Below are positions 1 through 6,823 of a DNA stretch of 18,753 nt, in pieces. Numbering within the stretch: position 1 is the stretch's first letter; each line of letters starts with the position of its first letter. Made by a program: the position numbers and the translations under genes. The notes beneath the pieces are model-generated. The model searched no databases and had not been told where the DNA came from. It saw nothing but the letters and a program-made list of their open reading frames with translations. The stretch spans positions 1-18,753 of the forward strand of contig JAGCSE010000127.1 of the NCBI GenBank assembly GCA_017964325.1. Direction: 5' to 3'. This stretch comes from Victivallales bacterium. GTDB lineage: Bacteria; Verrucomicrobiota; Lentisphaeria; Oligosphaerales; Oligosphaeraceae.

Positions 1-215
1 AGCGGATTGACGATTTCGATGTTGGAGACATCCACGCCTTTTTCCACCGCGACGGCTTTGACACGAGCGGGATCGCCCAACAGGATCGGGCGGGCGATTT
101 TTTCCTGCACGATTTTGACGGCGGCCTGCACCGTGCGCGGTTCGTCGCCTTCCGGCAGGACGATTGTCTTGACGCATTGACGCGCCTTCACTTTGACTTG
201 TTCTATCATTCCCAT
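1..215 (-). CDS. Phosphotransacylase (phosphate acetyl/butyryltransferase family), N-terminal part only
   Basis: The visible 71 codons read as the N-terminus of a PTA/PTB-family enzyme, which swaps CoA for phosphate on an acyl group (acyl-CoA + Pi to acyl-phosphate + CoA) in the cytoplasm. The signature is the KTIVLPEGDEPRTVQAA stretch followed by ARPILLGDPARV, the usual first beta-strand/helix of phosphate acetyltransferases; it looks closer to Pta than to classical clostridial Ptb. The start at 215 is chosen because an AAAAGGAAA ribosome site (229-221) precedes it; an ATG two codons later (209) is a possible alternative. It lies 40 bp behind butyrate kinase on the same strand, so the pair would turn acyl-CoA into acid plus ATP. 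The rest lies outside the window. Acetyl versus butyryl specificity cannot be told from this fragment; the neighbouring kinase argues for butyryl-CoA. Confidence 0.85.
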   Translation of the reverse strand, partial: MGMIEQVKVKARQCVKTIVLPEGDEPRTVQAAVKIVQEKIARPILLGDPARVKAVAVEKGVDVSNIEIVNP

Positions 216-255
216 GGTCGTTTCCTTTTGTAGAAATTGTTATGCAAATATCGCA

Positions 256-1380
256 TTAAAGATCAACGCCTTCAAAGCCGTCCCACACGGGCTTGCCGGA
301 ATACGTCAGAATCGGCGCTTCGCCGCGCAACGCCTTGAGAACGGAGAGTGCCAATGCATCTTGTTCCATTTCACCGGGATACACGCTGATGGGGGCGATC
401 CATCCGCAACGCATCTGGATGCCGTCGATGATGTCTTGGAAACGCATCAACCCGCCTGTCAGCAGGATGCCATCGACCTTTCCGCAGAGGACGGCGCTCA
501 TTTCGCCAATCTGTTTGCAGATTTGGTAAATCATTGTATTCCAAACCAATGAGGCTTTGCGGTCGCCTTCTTCGACTTTTTTATGGATGACATCTGAATC
601 CGCCGTTCCAAAGAGGCTGACGAAGCCGCCCGCGCGGGAGCACATCAGCCGCGCTTCCTTTACGGAATGCTTGTCGATGTAGTCGAGCAACGAGAGGACG
701 GGAACGCTGCCGATGCGTGTCGGCGTGAACGTGCCTTCGCCGTCCGCGCCCATGTTGCCATCGACCATGCGGCCGTGGTCATGCGCGCTGACGGTGATGC
801 CGCCATCGATATGAGCCACGATGAAATTGCAGTCTTCATAGCGTCTGCCGAGCTTGTTCGCATGGAATTCCGCGACAGCCTTCTGGTTGAGCACGTGGGA
901 ATGGGAGTAACGATAGACGCCCTTGATGCCCGTCAGGCGTGCATAATCGCCGTATTCATCGACATTTGTCGGATTCAATGTATAGGCGTTGCGGCCGAAT
1001 TCCTGCGCGAATTTCCACGCCAGCATGACGCCGAGTTTAGCGGGATGCTCGCTGCCGCCGACAGCCGCCACTGTGTCGTCGTAAAGCCGTTTGTCAATGG
1101 CCGTCACGCCACCGGGCTGAGTATAGGCACTGCCGCCGCGGCCGACGAATACGTCGATGTCCGACGCCGCGACGCCGTAGTCTTTCAGCATGTCCATGAT
1201 AACTTGGTAGCGGAACGGCATCTGGTCGTTCACGTGGGGGAATTGCAGCAAGACCGGTGCGTCGTGGAAAATGCTTTTTTCGAAGAGCGACTTTTCGTTT
1301 TCGTAAAGGCTCACCTTCGTGGAGGTAGAGCCTGGGTTGATGACAAGGATCTTTAGCTTTTTGCTGTCCTGTGCGTTCAT
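256..1380 (-). CDS. buk: Butyrate kinase
   Basis: Transfers phosphate between butyryl-phosphate and ADP, giving butyrate and ATP, the last step of butyrate fermentation; cytoplasmic, ASKHA (acetokinase) fold. Seen in the 374 residues: the phosphate-1 loop INPGSTSTK (residues 14-22), GRGG (80-83), HIDGGI (190-195), an adenosine-binding ILLTGGL (305-311) and PGEMEQDAL near the C-terminus (335-343). Length fits the family (about 355-375). AGGAA (1391-1387) sits 6 bases before the ATG. The gene is first in the pair, with the phosphotransacylase after it; many clostridia have the opposite order (ptb-buk). A perfect hairpin lies in its leader (1427-1450). A branched-chain carboxylate kinase role (isobutyrate, isovalerate) is possible in the same family. 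Confidence 0.93.
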   Translation of the reverse strand: MNAQDSKKLKILVINPGSTSTKVSLYENEKSLFEKSIFHDAPVLLQFPHVNDQMPFRYQVIMDMLKDYGVAASDIDVFVGRGGSAYTQPGGVTAIDKRLYDDTVAAVGGSEHPAKLGVMLAWKFAQEFGRNAYTLNPTNVDEYGDYARLTGIKGVYRYSHSHVLNQKAVAEFHANKLGRRYEDCNFIVAHIDGGITVSAHDHGRMVDGNMGADGEGTFTPTRIGSVPVLSLLDYIDKHSVKEARLMCSRAGGFVSLFGTADSDVIHKKVEEGDRKASLVWNTMIYQICKQIGEMSAVLCGKVDGILLTGGLMRFQDIIDGIQMRCGWIAPISVYPGEMEQDALALSVLKALRGEAPILTYSGKPVWDGFEGVDL

Positions 1381-1426
1381 GGATAGTTCCTAAGTGTCTT
1401 TAGTGCGATCATTTCCGACTGATTAC

Positions 1427-1450
1427 ATTCAATGCTCCGAAGCATTGAAT
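1427..1450. promoter_or_regulatory. Perfect 10-bp inverted repeat in the butyrate kinase leader
   Basis: Arms ATTCAATGCT (1427-1436) and AGCATTGAAT (1441-1450) are exact reverse complements around the 4-base loop CCGA. The element ends 46 bases before the butyrate kinase ATG. It has no T-run on either side, so it is not a standard terminator. It could be an operator for a dimeric regulator or an mRNA leader hairpin; the sequence does not decide between them. Confidence 0.6.
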
Positions 1451-1676
1451 AATTGATGGCGGTAAAAACATATTTTCTTTTCGTTTCATTAGAAATGGAA
1501 TAACGGATACAATAGAACATAATATGAAATCGGCTCTTTTCAACTCAACGGAGCGGATTTTCAGCTTCAAATGCCCATGAATGGAAGAAGTTCAAATTGA
1601 TTTCCAGAGAATATTGGGTAAATTTTCAACAACAGATTTTCCAAGATGGCGGAAGCATGGGAAAGTGCATTCAAAC

Positions 1677-1680
1677 AGGA
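1677..1680 (+). promoter_or_regulatory. Ribosome binding site deciding the WbsX-like start
   Basis: AGGA seven bases before the ATG at 1688. The in-frame ATG at 1646 has no purine-rich site upstream, and the conserved-looking protein begins just after residue 8 of the shorter form. Confidence 0.6.
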
Positions 1681-1687
1681 TGTAAAT

Positions 1688-2722
1688 ATGTCAGAATCAT
1701 CGTTTAAGCGTATTGGTGTCATCAACTGGGATTGCAGCATCCCTTCTGAAACGACGTTTTTCGGCCGTTATGCAACACGCTCGTTGGGGCCGCGTGAATT
1801 CCGCGACAGGACGCCATACTACGCCATCGAGACGGCTCCCGACACGATTCAATACCGTGAACGGACTGTGGCCGACTATGAAATCGAGCTACGTCACGCC
1901 ATCGCCGCAGGCATCGATTATTTCGCCTACTGCTGGTATGACCGCGTGCCGCATTCGGATCATCTTGTGAGCGGCGCCGGAGCTACCGTCGATGATACGG
2001 TCTGCGAGTTGGTGGACGCCCGTTTCAAGCATCTGGCCAGCCCTTTGCGCGACAAGATCGGCCTCTGCGCCATTCTCATCACCTGCCATCCATATATACC
2101 GAAGGAACTGGCCGATCTGGCAGAGACGATGAAGGAGCCGTTCTATGAGAAGATCGATGGTCGTCCTCTCGTGTATCTTTTCGCTTCTCCGTGGGAGGAC
2201 GTGCTTGGAAGACTGCGTGCCTGTTGCAAGGCCGCCGGCGTGGCCGATCCATACGCGGTGTTGTTGGCGAATGCAGTTTCGCCAGCCGATGCGCCGAAAG
2301 TGCAGGCTCTCTGCGCATACGCTGGCGGCACCGTGCAGGCCCGTACATGGGATGATTTTTTCGAACAGGAAATGGCCCGTAATGAACGGCGCAGCCAAAA
2401 CGGCCTGCCTGTCGTGCCGCATTTCTCCATGGGCTGGAATCCGACACCGCGCATCAAGCATCCCGTGCCGTGGGTGACCTATCCGGAAGGCGTCTATGCG
2501 CCGCCCGCCACCGTCGAGCAGCTGTTTGCCGCGGCAGAACGTCTCAAGGCGTGGGCGATGGAACATCATGACCTTTGTCCGACAGGGCATGTCCTGACGT
2601 TCGCATGGAACGAATTCGAAGAAGGCGCATGGATTTGTCCCACTTTAGGATCGTCCGCCACCATGCCCAATACGCGTTACCGTGACGCATTCGCGAGGAT
2701 CGTCAAGGCATGGAAAGAATAA
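1688..2722 (+). CDS. WbsX/GH99-like TIM-barrel protein, probably cytoplasmic
   Basis: A 344-residue protein resembling the GH71/GH99/WbsX superfamily, whose members include endo-alpha-mannosidases, alpha-1,3-glucanases and proteins linked to O-antigen rhamnan synthesis. Seen: an opening strand GVINWDCSIP (10-19), AGIDYFAYCWYD (74-85) like the barrel's second strand, GRPLVYLFA (158-166), HFSMGWNPTPR (245-255) and the typical closing motif TFAWNEFEEGAWICP (304-318) with adjacent acidic residues E309, E311 and E312. There is no signal peptide and no membrane segment, so an intracellular role is likely. The start at 1688 is preferred over 1646 on ribosome-site grounds. The gene stands alone, with the divergent butyrate kinase upstream and a convergent lipoprotein operon 41 bp downstream. 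Substrate and catalytic activity are unknown; it could be a hydrolase or a WbsX-type polysaccharide-synthesis protein. Confidence 0.7.
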   Translation: MSESSFKRIGVINWDCSIPSETTFFGRYATRSLGPREFRDRTPYYAIETAPDTIQYRERTVADYEIELRHAIAAGIDYFAYCWYDRVPHSDHLVSGAGATVDDTVCELVDARFKHLASPLRDKIGLCAILITCHPYIPKELADLAETMKEPFYEKIDGRPLVYLFASPWEDVLGRLRACCKAAGVADPYAVLLANAVSPADAPKVQALCAYAGGTVQARTWDDFFEQEMARNERRSQNGLPVVPHFSMGWNPTPRIKHPVPWVTYPEGVYAPPATVEQLFAAAERLKAWAMEHHDLCPTGHVLTFAWNEFEEGAWICPTLGSSATMPNTRYRDAFARIVKAWKE

Positions 2723-2751
2723 CGGATAGCATGGAGAATCCTATCTTTCCA
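2711..2751. terminator. Weak candidate bidirectional terminator between convergent genes
   Basis: Between the converging stop codons at 2722 and 2764 there is a nested inverted repeat: TGGAAA (2711-2716) with TTTCCA (2746-2751) outside, and GATAG (2725-2729) with CTATC (2741-2745) inside. The left arms are separated by an 8-base bulge, the right arms are continuous, and there is no clear T-run. Placement is right for a terminator but the structure is poor. Confidence 0.25.
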
Positions 2752-2763
2752 CAAGGGATCTTC

Positions 2764-4545
2764 TTATTGTTTTTCTATGACGTTTTCAACAGCGGTCTGC
2801 ATCTGGTTCAGCTGATCCATGGTAACTTCGTCGCCGAAGAAAATATGGATATCATAACCGAAATTGCTGATCTTCCAGTAGTTCCAGTAGGAATTGCCTT
2901 CCCTGCTGTTCATCATGGTCTTGTTGGCCTTGGCAGATTTGAAAGTACTTTTAGTAATCAGGCAGATGATTTCATCGGGGCAGGGGATGATTTCCGGATG
3001 TTCGTCCGTTTTATGGCTGAATCTTCCATGCACGTCATAGGCATAGAATGGAGCCGCCCTGTCGTGCTCAAAGGAGCATCGGCTCCATTGGCCTGGCAAG
3101 CCTGCGGAGGCCGTCGCCTTGTTCAAAGATGAAAGCCATTTTTCATCGGCCTTTGTCAATCGGAATGTCCATGTTCTCATATCACGATGCAAGAAGTAGG
3201 CTTCGAATGAGGCTTCATGGATTTCGGGGGGCTTTTGGGCTGAGGACGGTTTGTCAAGCTTCAAAATCCGCTGGATGGAGGATGAATTGTTTGGAAAAAA
3301 CTCTCCCCCGCTTTCCAGATACACTTCGCATTCAGGCAGTGTCAACCATTTTTCATCAAGAAGAAAGCGCGGCATGTCCGGGAGGAGCCGTGAAGGCATC
3401 TTCCGCCCTTTGGGAGTCGCGATCATGCGCCATCCTGTCGGAACATCGAACGGTTCGCCCTCCTGGTTCCATTTCGTGGCGCTGATGCGGCGGTGGGCGG
3501 AGATGGTCATTCGTGCCTTTAATGATTTATTGGTTCCGTCAAGGAACTGCATCGGTGCCTCAATGACCAGCACGGGGCCGTCTATTCCGTCATAATGGGT
3601 TGAAAGCAAGTAATTTTCAGAATTCCATGAGTTTTCCAACTGTTTGATTATCTGGTTGAACATCGGATGGATTTCAAGATTCTCCGTATGGAGATGCGGA
3701 AGGCTTTTGTCTATTTTTGTCAATTCCATATATGTCTTTCCGCCATGTGCCTTCAGAATGTCGATCAGCCGTTGGCGGTTTTCTGGTGAGAGCACCGTTT
3801 TGTCGTCAAAGACCATGTCCAAGGCTGTTTCCCGCTGAATGCGCGCGGAAGCTGGAGATTGCACGGGAAAGCCATGGCCAGCCATCATTTCGATGACGTC
3901 GATCAGCATCAATTGTTCGGAAACGTTTAATTTTCGTGTGCTTTTCAGATGGTTACGGCACCATACATAGATGACGTCAAATTTCGCGGGGCATCTTTCC
4001 AATGCCAGACGGATGATTTCTTTGTTATCGTTGGTCAGTAGATTGAGAAAGTTGGTGAAGGATGTTTCGTCAGGCGTGGCCCCATGTCCCAGCAGGAGCG
4101 AATATGCCTTGACATTCTGATCTTGCAACGCCTGTTGCAAGGGGGACATGCCATCCGGCATACGCCAGTCGAACTTATCCGGTATTTCACCCCCTTTCAG
4201 GCGTTTTTCCAGTTCGTCGTATCTCTTTTCTTTGACGAGAAGGGCCAGCGGTGGATTTTGCTTGTAGTCATGATACAGGTAAATGTCATGCGGAATGCAA
4301 AGCGTGTCGGCAACCAGTTCAAAAGGAAAGTCAAGCAGAAAAAATGGGACAAACGGCCATGTATATGGCCACGCAGAGAAGATGAATCCAGAACAACCTT
4401 TGGATCCCATGTAGAAATGATTTGGCGGTTTGGCATAGCCTGACTTTCCAGATAACAATCGCATTTCTTCGCTCATGCGTATGCACCCTGTCAGGCAGAA
4501 CATGCAAATGACTGCCGCCAAAATGTTTTTCTGTGTTTTTTTCAT
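2764..4545 (-). CDS. YceK-like/ankyrin-like lipoprotein, paralogue 2
   Basis: A 593-residue predicted lipoprotein. A signal peptide ends in the lipobox LTGC (lipidated Cys21). A hydrophobic stretch then leads into LLDFPFELVADTLCIPHDIY (70-89), close to the core of the YceK/YidQ (DUF1375) lipoproteins. Residues about 100-275 look like degenerate ankyrin repeats: DGMSPLQQAL...LLGHGATPD, then ETALDMVF and LIDILKAHGGKTYMEL, the last like a closing ankyrin repeat. Residues 280-593 are shared with the upstream gene (PHLHTENLEIHPMFN, LSTHYDGIDGPVLV, PDEIIC, YWNYW, FFGDE) and match no family I recognise. The start is the ATG at 4545, because GGAGG lies 5 bases before it; an ATG at 4557 overlaps that site. 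It follows its paralogue by 25 bp. Likely an envelope protein, partner unknown. Confidence 0.75.
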   Translation of the reverse strand: MKKTQKNILAAVICMFCLTGCIRMSEEMRLLSGKSGYAKPPNHFYMGSKGCSGFIFSAWPYTWPFVPFFLLDFPFELVADTLCIPHDIYLYHDYKQNPPLALLVKEKRYDELEKRLKGGEIPDKFDWRMPDGMSPLQQALQDQNVKAYSLLLGHGATPDETSFTNFLNLLTNDNKEIIRLALERCPAKFDVIYVWCRNHLKSTRKLNVSEQLMLIDVIEMMAGHGFPVQSPASARIQRETALDMVFDDKTVLSPENRQRLIDILKAHGGKTYMELTKIDKSLPHLHTENLEIHPMFNQIIKQLENSWNSENYLLSTHYDGIDGPVLVIEAPMQFLDGTNKSLKARMTISAHRRISATKWNQEGEPFDVPTGWRMIATPKGRKMPSRLLPDMPRFLLDEKWLTLPECEVYLESGGEFFPNNSSSIQRILKLDKPSSAQKPPEIHEASFEAYFLHRDMRTWTFRLTKADEKWLSSLNKATASAGLPGQWSRCSFEHDRAAPFYAYDVHGRFSHKTDEHPEIIPCPDEIICLITKSTFKSAKANKTMMNSREGNSYWNYWKISNFGYDIHIFFGDEVTMDQLNQMQTAVENVIEKQ

Positions 4546-4550
4546 GATGA

Positions 4551-4555
4551 CCTCC
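4551..4555 (-). promoter_or_regulatory. Ribosome binding site deciding the paralogue 2 start
   Basis: GGAGG on the minus strand, 5 bases before the ATG at 4545. It overlaps the upstream in-frame ATG at 4557, which therefore cannot be the true start. Confidence 0.75.
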
Positions 4556-4570
4556 ATCCAGAAGAATGGA

Positions 4571-6337
4571 TTATTTTTTCATGATGTCCAATATCGTCAA
4601 TCTCAGCAAGTCCAACGTATCTTTTTTGATTTCATCGCCGAACAGGATATTCGCGTGCATGGTATTCCAATGGTTCCAATAGGTTCTTCCCGCCTGCCCG
4701 TCGTATTTTATGACGGTGTTGGAGGTTGGTTTGAAGTCGTTTGGTGTGAAAATGCAGATGATTTCATCGGGATAGGGGGCGGGGATGTCGCCCGGCAATA
4801 TTTTTTCTGGAAATCGTTCATGATTGGTGAAGACATAGTACACCCATGACGAATCACCACTGAAAATCACCCCCGGTTTACTTGAGAATTGCATCCGCCG
4901 CCAGCGACCAGCAAGCCCTGCCTCCGCCGTCAGGCGGTTCGCCTTTTCCAGCCATTCTTTATCCTCGTATGTCAAAGGCCGTGTGTATTCTGTCATTCGC
5001 AAGAATGTGTTCATGCCCAACTCGCTTACAAAGGAACCGGATATATCATCATTTGCGTATTTTCCATTAGGATTGCGGGGAAGCTGCATGATTTCTTCAA
5101 AGACTTTGGAAGGCTTATTCTTATGCCATGGCAAGTCCAAGTCATTGGCTATTCCGCCCGGTATTTCCAGGAGAAGCTCATAATCTTTGAATGAAAAGCG
5201 TTTTTCCTCCAAAAGAAACAACGGCATGTCGGCCTGAAATCGTGACGGGACATACACGTCGGGTGGCGTGAAAATCATTCGAAAGCATGCGGGAATGTCA
5301 AAATCTTCCGTGTCCTGATTCCAAGTACCATCGGCCTTGCGTCGGTGCATTTTGACGATTGTCCTTTCTTCCGGATAATCCACGACGAGAACAGGGGCTT
5401 CAATCCCTTGATAATGGGTGGACAATCGTATCGTTTCCGCTTTTGGTTGTGTTTCAAGTATTTCCAGAAGGGGATTGAACATGGGATGGATTTCAAGGCC
5501 ATCTGTCCTGAGATGAGGCAGATTCTTTTTTAGTGCCAGTTCCCTGTAGGTCATTGCGCCGTTGGATTTCAGCACGGAAACAAGATGCGAACGGCTTTTT
5601 TCTGAAAGCATTTTGTTTCCAAGCGCGATGTCCAACGGCGTCTGGCGTAACGTGTATTCATTGCCATAAACATTGATTCCAAAACCATGATGGGCCAGCA
5701 TGTCGATTATTTCCAGAAAGTCGGTTTCGTCAGCGGCTGTCATGGTCGTTTTAGGCATTTTCAGCAACCGCATCCACTCCAGAAGAATATCGCTTTCCGC
5801 GTATTTTTCGGATATATTCTTGTCATGTTTCAAGGCGATTTCGATGATTTCCTTGTTTTGAAGATTGATTGTACGATATGCAATATCTGTAATTGTCGCA
5901 CCATATTCCGCGAGCAACGCAAATGCTTCGTTGTCATGTTGATGGATTGCCTGATAGACCGAATTGGAATTAGGAGGGTCCCCTTGTGCAAGCCGACTGG
6001 CGAGTGTTTTCAGCTTGTGTTTCTTCACAAGATTCTCCAAAGGAGGATGCATCAGGTATTTAGAATACATCCAGGCGTCAAGCGGCAGGCAGAGCGTGTC
6101 CGCCACAATCTCAAATGGCAAGTCCAATATAAGATAGGGTGTCAACGGAGAGAGGTTCGTGTTGATGTTTTTTGCCGCCTGCCTTGTCCCTTCATAAAGG
6201 CGTTCAGTGGAATGCTCAGGTTTGTGATGAGTGAAATAATGGCGATTGCCGTGGTCGAATTCCATGCTGAGGCGCACGCAGCCTGTCGCCATCGCCATGA
6301 TTCCCAAGATGAAAACAATGTTCAACCAACGTCGCAT
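4571..6337 (-). CDS. YceK-like/ankyrin-like lipoprotein, paralogue 1
   Basis: A 588-residue predicted lipoprotein and tandem paralogue of the next gene. Signal peptide MRRWLNIVFILGIMAMATGC, lipidated Cys20. YceK/YidQ-like core LILDLPFEIVADTLCLPLDA (69-88), a near match to the LDLPF-x(4)-DTL-x-LP pattern of that family. Residues about 100-270 have ankyrin-like repeats (AIHQHDNEAFALLAEYGATI; TPLDIAL; LVSVLKSNGAMTYREL). The C-terminal 315 residues share motifs with paralogue 2: PHLRTDGLEIHPMFN, LSTHYQGIEAPVLV, PDEIIC and YWNHW. The ATG at 6337 is chosen because TGGAG precedes it by 7 bases and it begins a proper signal peptide; the open frame runs 75 bases further upstream without ribosome site support. 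It is the first gene of a two-gene operon, behind the promoter at 6385-6412. Function unknown. Confidence 0.75.
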   Translation of the reverse strand: MRRWLNIVFILGIMAMATGCVRLSMEFDHGNRHYFTHHKPEHSTERLYEGTRQAAKNINTNLSPLTPYLILDLPFEIVADTLCLPLDAWMYSKYLMHPPLENLVKKHKLKTLASRLAQGDPPNSNSVYQAIHQHDNEAFALLAEYGATITDIAYRTINLQNKEIIEIALKHDKNISEKYAESDILLEWMRLLKMPKTTMTAADETDFLEIIDMLAHHGFGINVYGNEYTLRQTPLDIALGNKMLSEKSRSHLVSVLKSNGAMTYRELALKKNLPHLRTDGLEIHPMFNPLLEILETQPKAETIRLSTHYQGIEAPVLVVDYPEERTIVKMHRRKADGTWNQDTEDFDIPACFRMIFTPPDVYVPSRFQADMPLFLLEEKRFSFKDYELLLEIPGGIANDLDLPWHKNKPSKVFEEIMQLPRNPNGKYANDDISGSFVSELGMNTFLRMTEYTRPLTYEDKEWLEKANRLTAEAGLAGRWRRMQFSSKPGVIFSGDSSWVYYVFTNHERFPEKILPGDIPAPYPDEIICIFTPNDFKPTSNTVIKYDGQAGRTYWNHWNTMHANILFGDEIKKDTLDLLRLTILDIMKK

Positions 6338-6384
6338 GATGATTCTCCAGACTTCGTGTCGTTCATGCCATAACCAATTTTCAC

Positions 6385-6412
6385 AATATACTTCAAGGAA
6401 AGTGGTTTGCAA
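6385..6412 (-). promoter_or_regulatory. Sigma-70-like promoter of the lipoprotein operon
   Basis: On the minus strand TTGCAA (6412-6407), a 16-bp spacer and TATATT (6390-6385). The -10 matches 5 of 6 consensus bases and the -35 matches 4 of 6. It lies about 50 bases before the chosen ATG at 6337, inside the longer open frame, which also supports the shorter start. Confidence 0.5.
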
Positions 6413-6445
6413 AAAATAAGCGGTGCACGCTAATGCCTTTGAATT

Positions 6446-6508
6446 AACTGGGGCAACTGGGACTTATGGGACGACTGCGATGTTTACTGTTGTCTCAGTT
6501 GTCTCAAT
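6446..6508 (+). repeat. 9-bp-periodic degenerate repeat forming an imperfect inverted repeat
   Basis: Reading in nines from 6446 gives AACTGGGGC, AACTGGGAC, TTATGGGAC, GACTGCGAT, then from 6491 TGTCTCAGT and TGTCTCAAT. The left units pair with the right ones: 6449-6463 against 6492-6506 gives 15 consecutive pairs, three of them G.U, around a 28-base loop. The wobbles are only tolerated in a rightward transcript. No T-run follows. Confidence 0.5.
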
Positions 6509-6790
6509 AGTTACAGAATGCGGAGGACACCATTTGCAACAAGCGGTCATTGATGGCGATTGCGCCAAGGTGAAGTAACTGTTCAAAATGGTGCAAGCGT
6601 GGATTAATTGTTCAACAAGGATTTTTACAAAGGTGCATATCACGTATTGGAACAGGCCATAGAAGATGACGATATGGAAGATGTACTGGAAGCGGTTGTT
6701 AAAATGCTTACAGACATCAACCAGTCGGATATGTTTGGCATGTTGCCGTTGTATTTCTTTGGACGTCAGGACATCTTGCTCAGTATATAG
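6480..6790 (+). pseudogene. Decayed ankyrin-repeat gene fragment
   Basis: Conceptual reading across two frames gives ankyrin-like repeats. From 6516 the frame reads ECGGHHLQQAVIDGDCAKVK, then TAA (6576-6578), then LFK. If one base is missing from the A-run at 6585-6588, the reading continues as NGASVD, a second TAA (6605-6607), then LFNKDFYKGAYHVLEQAIED, DDMEDVLEAVVKMLTDINQS and DMFGMLPLYFF to a TAG at 6788-6790. The spacing of VIDGD...VK.L...NGASVD and AIEDDDMEDV...L.DINQSDMFGMLPLYF is that of ankyrin repeats (AA..GD...V..LL..GADVN..D..G.TPL). Two stops and one shift make it a relic. The last 60 codons (TTG at 6608) could still be an expressed short ORF, but no ribosome site is seen. Confidence 0.6.
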
Positions 6791-6823
6791 GGATGCCAAG
6801 CCGCCATCTTGAAAGACAATATT

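Larger units (their letters stand above)
1381..1687. other. Divergent intergenic region, 307 bp
   Basis: AT-rich spacer between the leftward butyrate kinase operon and the rightward WbsX-like gene, so it should hold promoters for both. It contains the 10-bp hairpin at 1427-1450. For the rightward gene two weak sigma-70-like candidates can be seen: TTCATT (1485-1490), 17 bp, TACAAT (1508-1513), and TTGATT (1597-1602), 16 bp, TAAATT (1619-1624). Neither is strong. No convincing leftward -35/-10 pair was found. An in-frame ATG at 1646 would extend the WbsX-like gene but has no ribosome site. No RNA gene was recognised. Confidence 0.45.
6338..6823. other. Gene-poor stretch between the lipoprotein and MgtC operons
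   Basis: 486 bp without an intact recognisable gene. It holds the lipoprotein promoter (6385-6412), a 9-bp-periodic inverted repeat (6446-6508) and a plus-strand ankyrin relic (about 6480-6790). The 3' end of the UPF0158 gene is at 6824; no clear terminator for it is visible. A minus-strand open frame at 6464-6799 also crosses the region, but its composition is Cys/His/Ile-rich and it overlaps the relic, so it is not called as a gene. Confidence 0.5.

Noticed and set aside
667..1356. 229-codon plus-strand open frame opposite butyrate kinase
   Set aside because: The opposite strand encodes an unmistakable butyrate kinase; this frame has no family likeness.
1889..2590. 233-codon minus-strand open frame opposite the WbsX-like gene
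   Set aside because: Antisense shadow; the plus strand carries the AWNEF motif and a good ribosome site.
5687..6373. 228-codon plus-strand open frame opposite lipoprotein paralogue 1
   Set aside because: Lipoprotein features and paralogy on the minus strand are strong; the plus frame is Cys/His/Phe-rich and has no motif.
6464..6799. 111-codon minus-strand open frame in the gene-poor stretch
   Set aside because: Unusual composition, no ribosome site, and it opposes the ankyrin-like reading on the plus strand.
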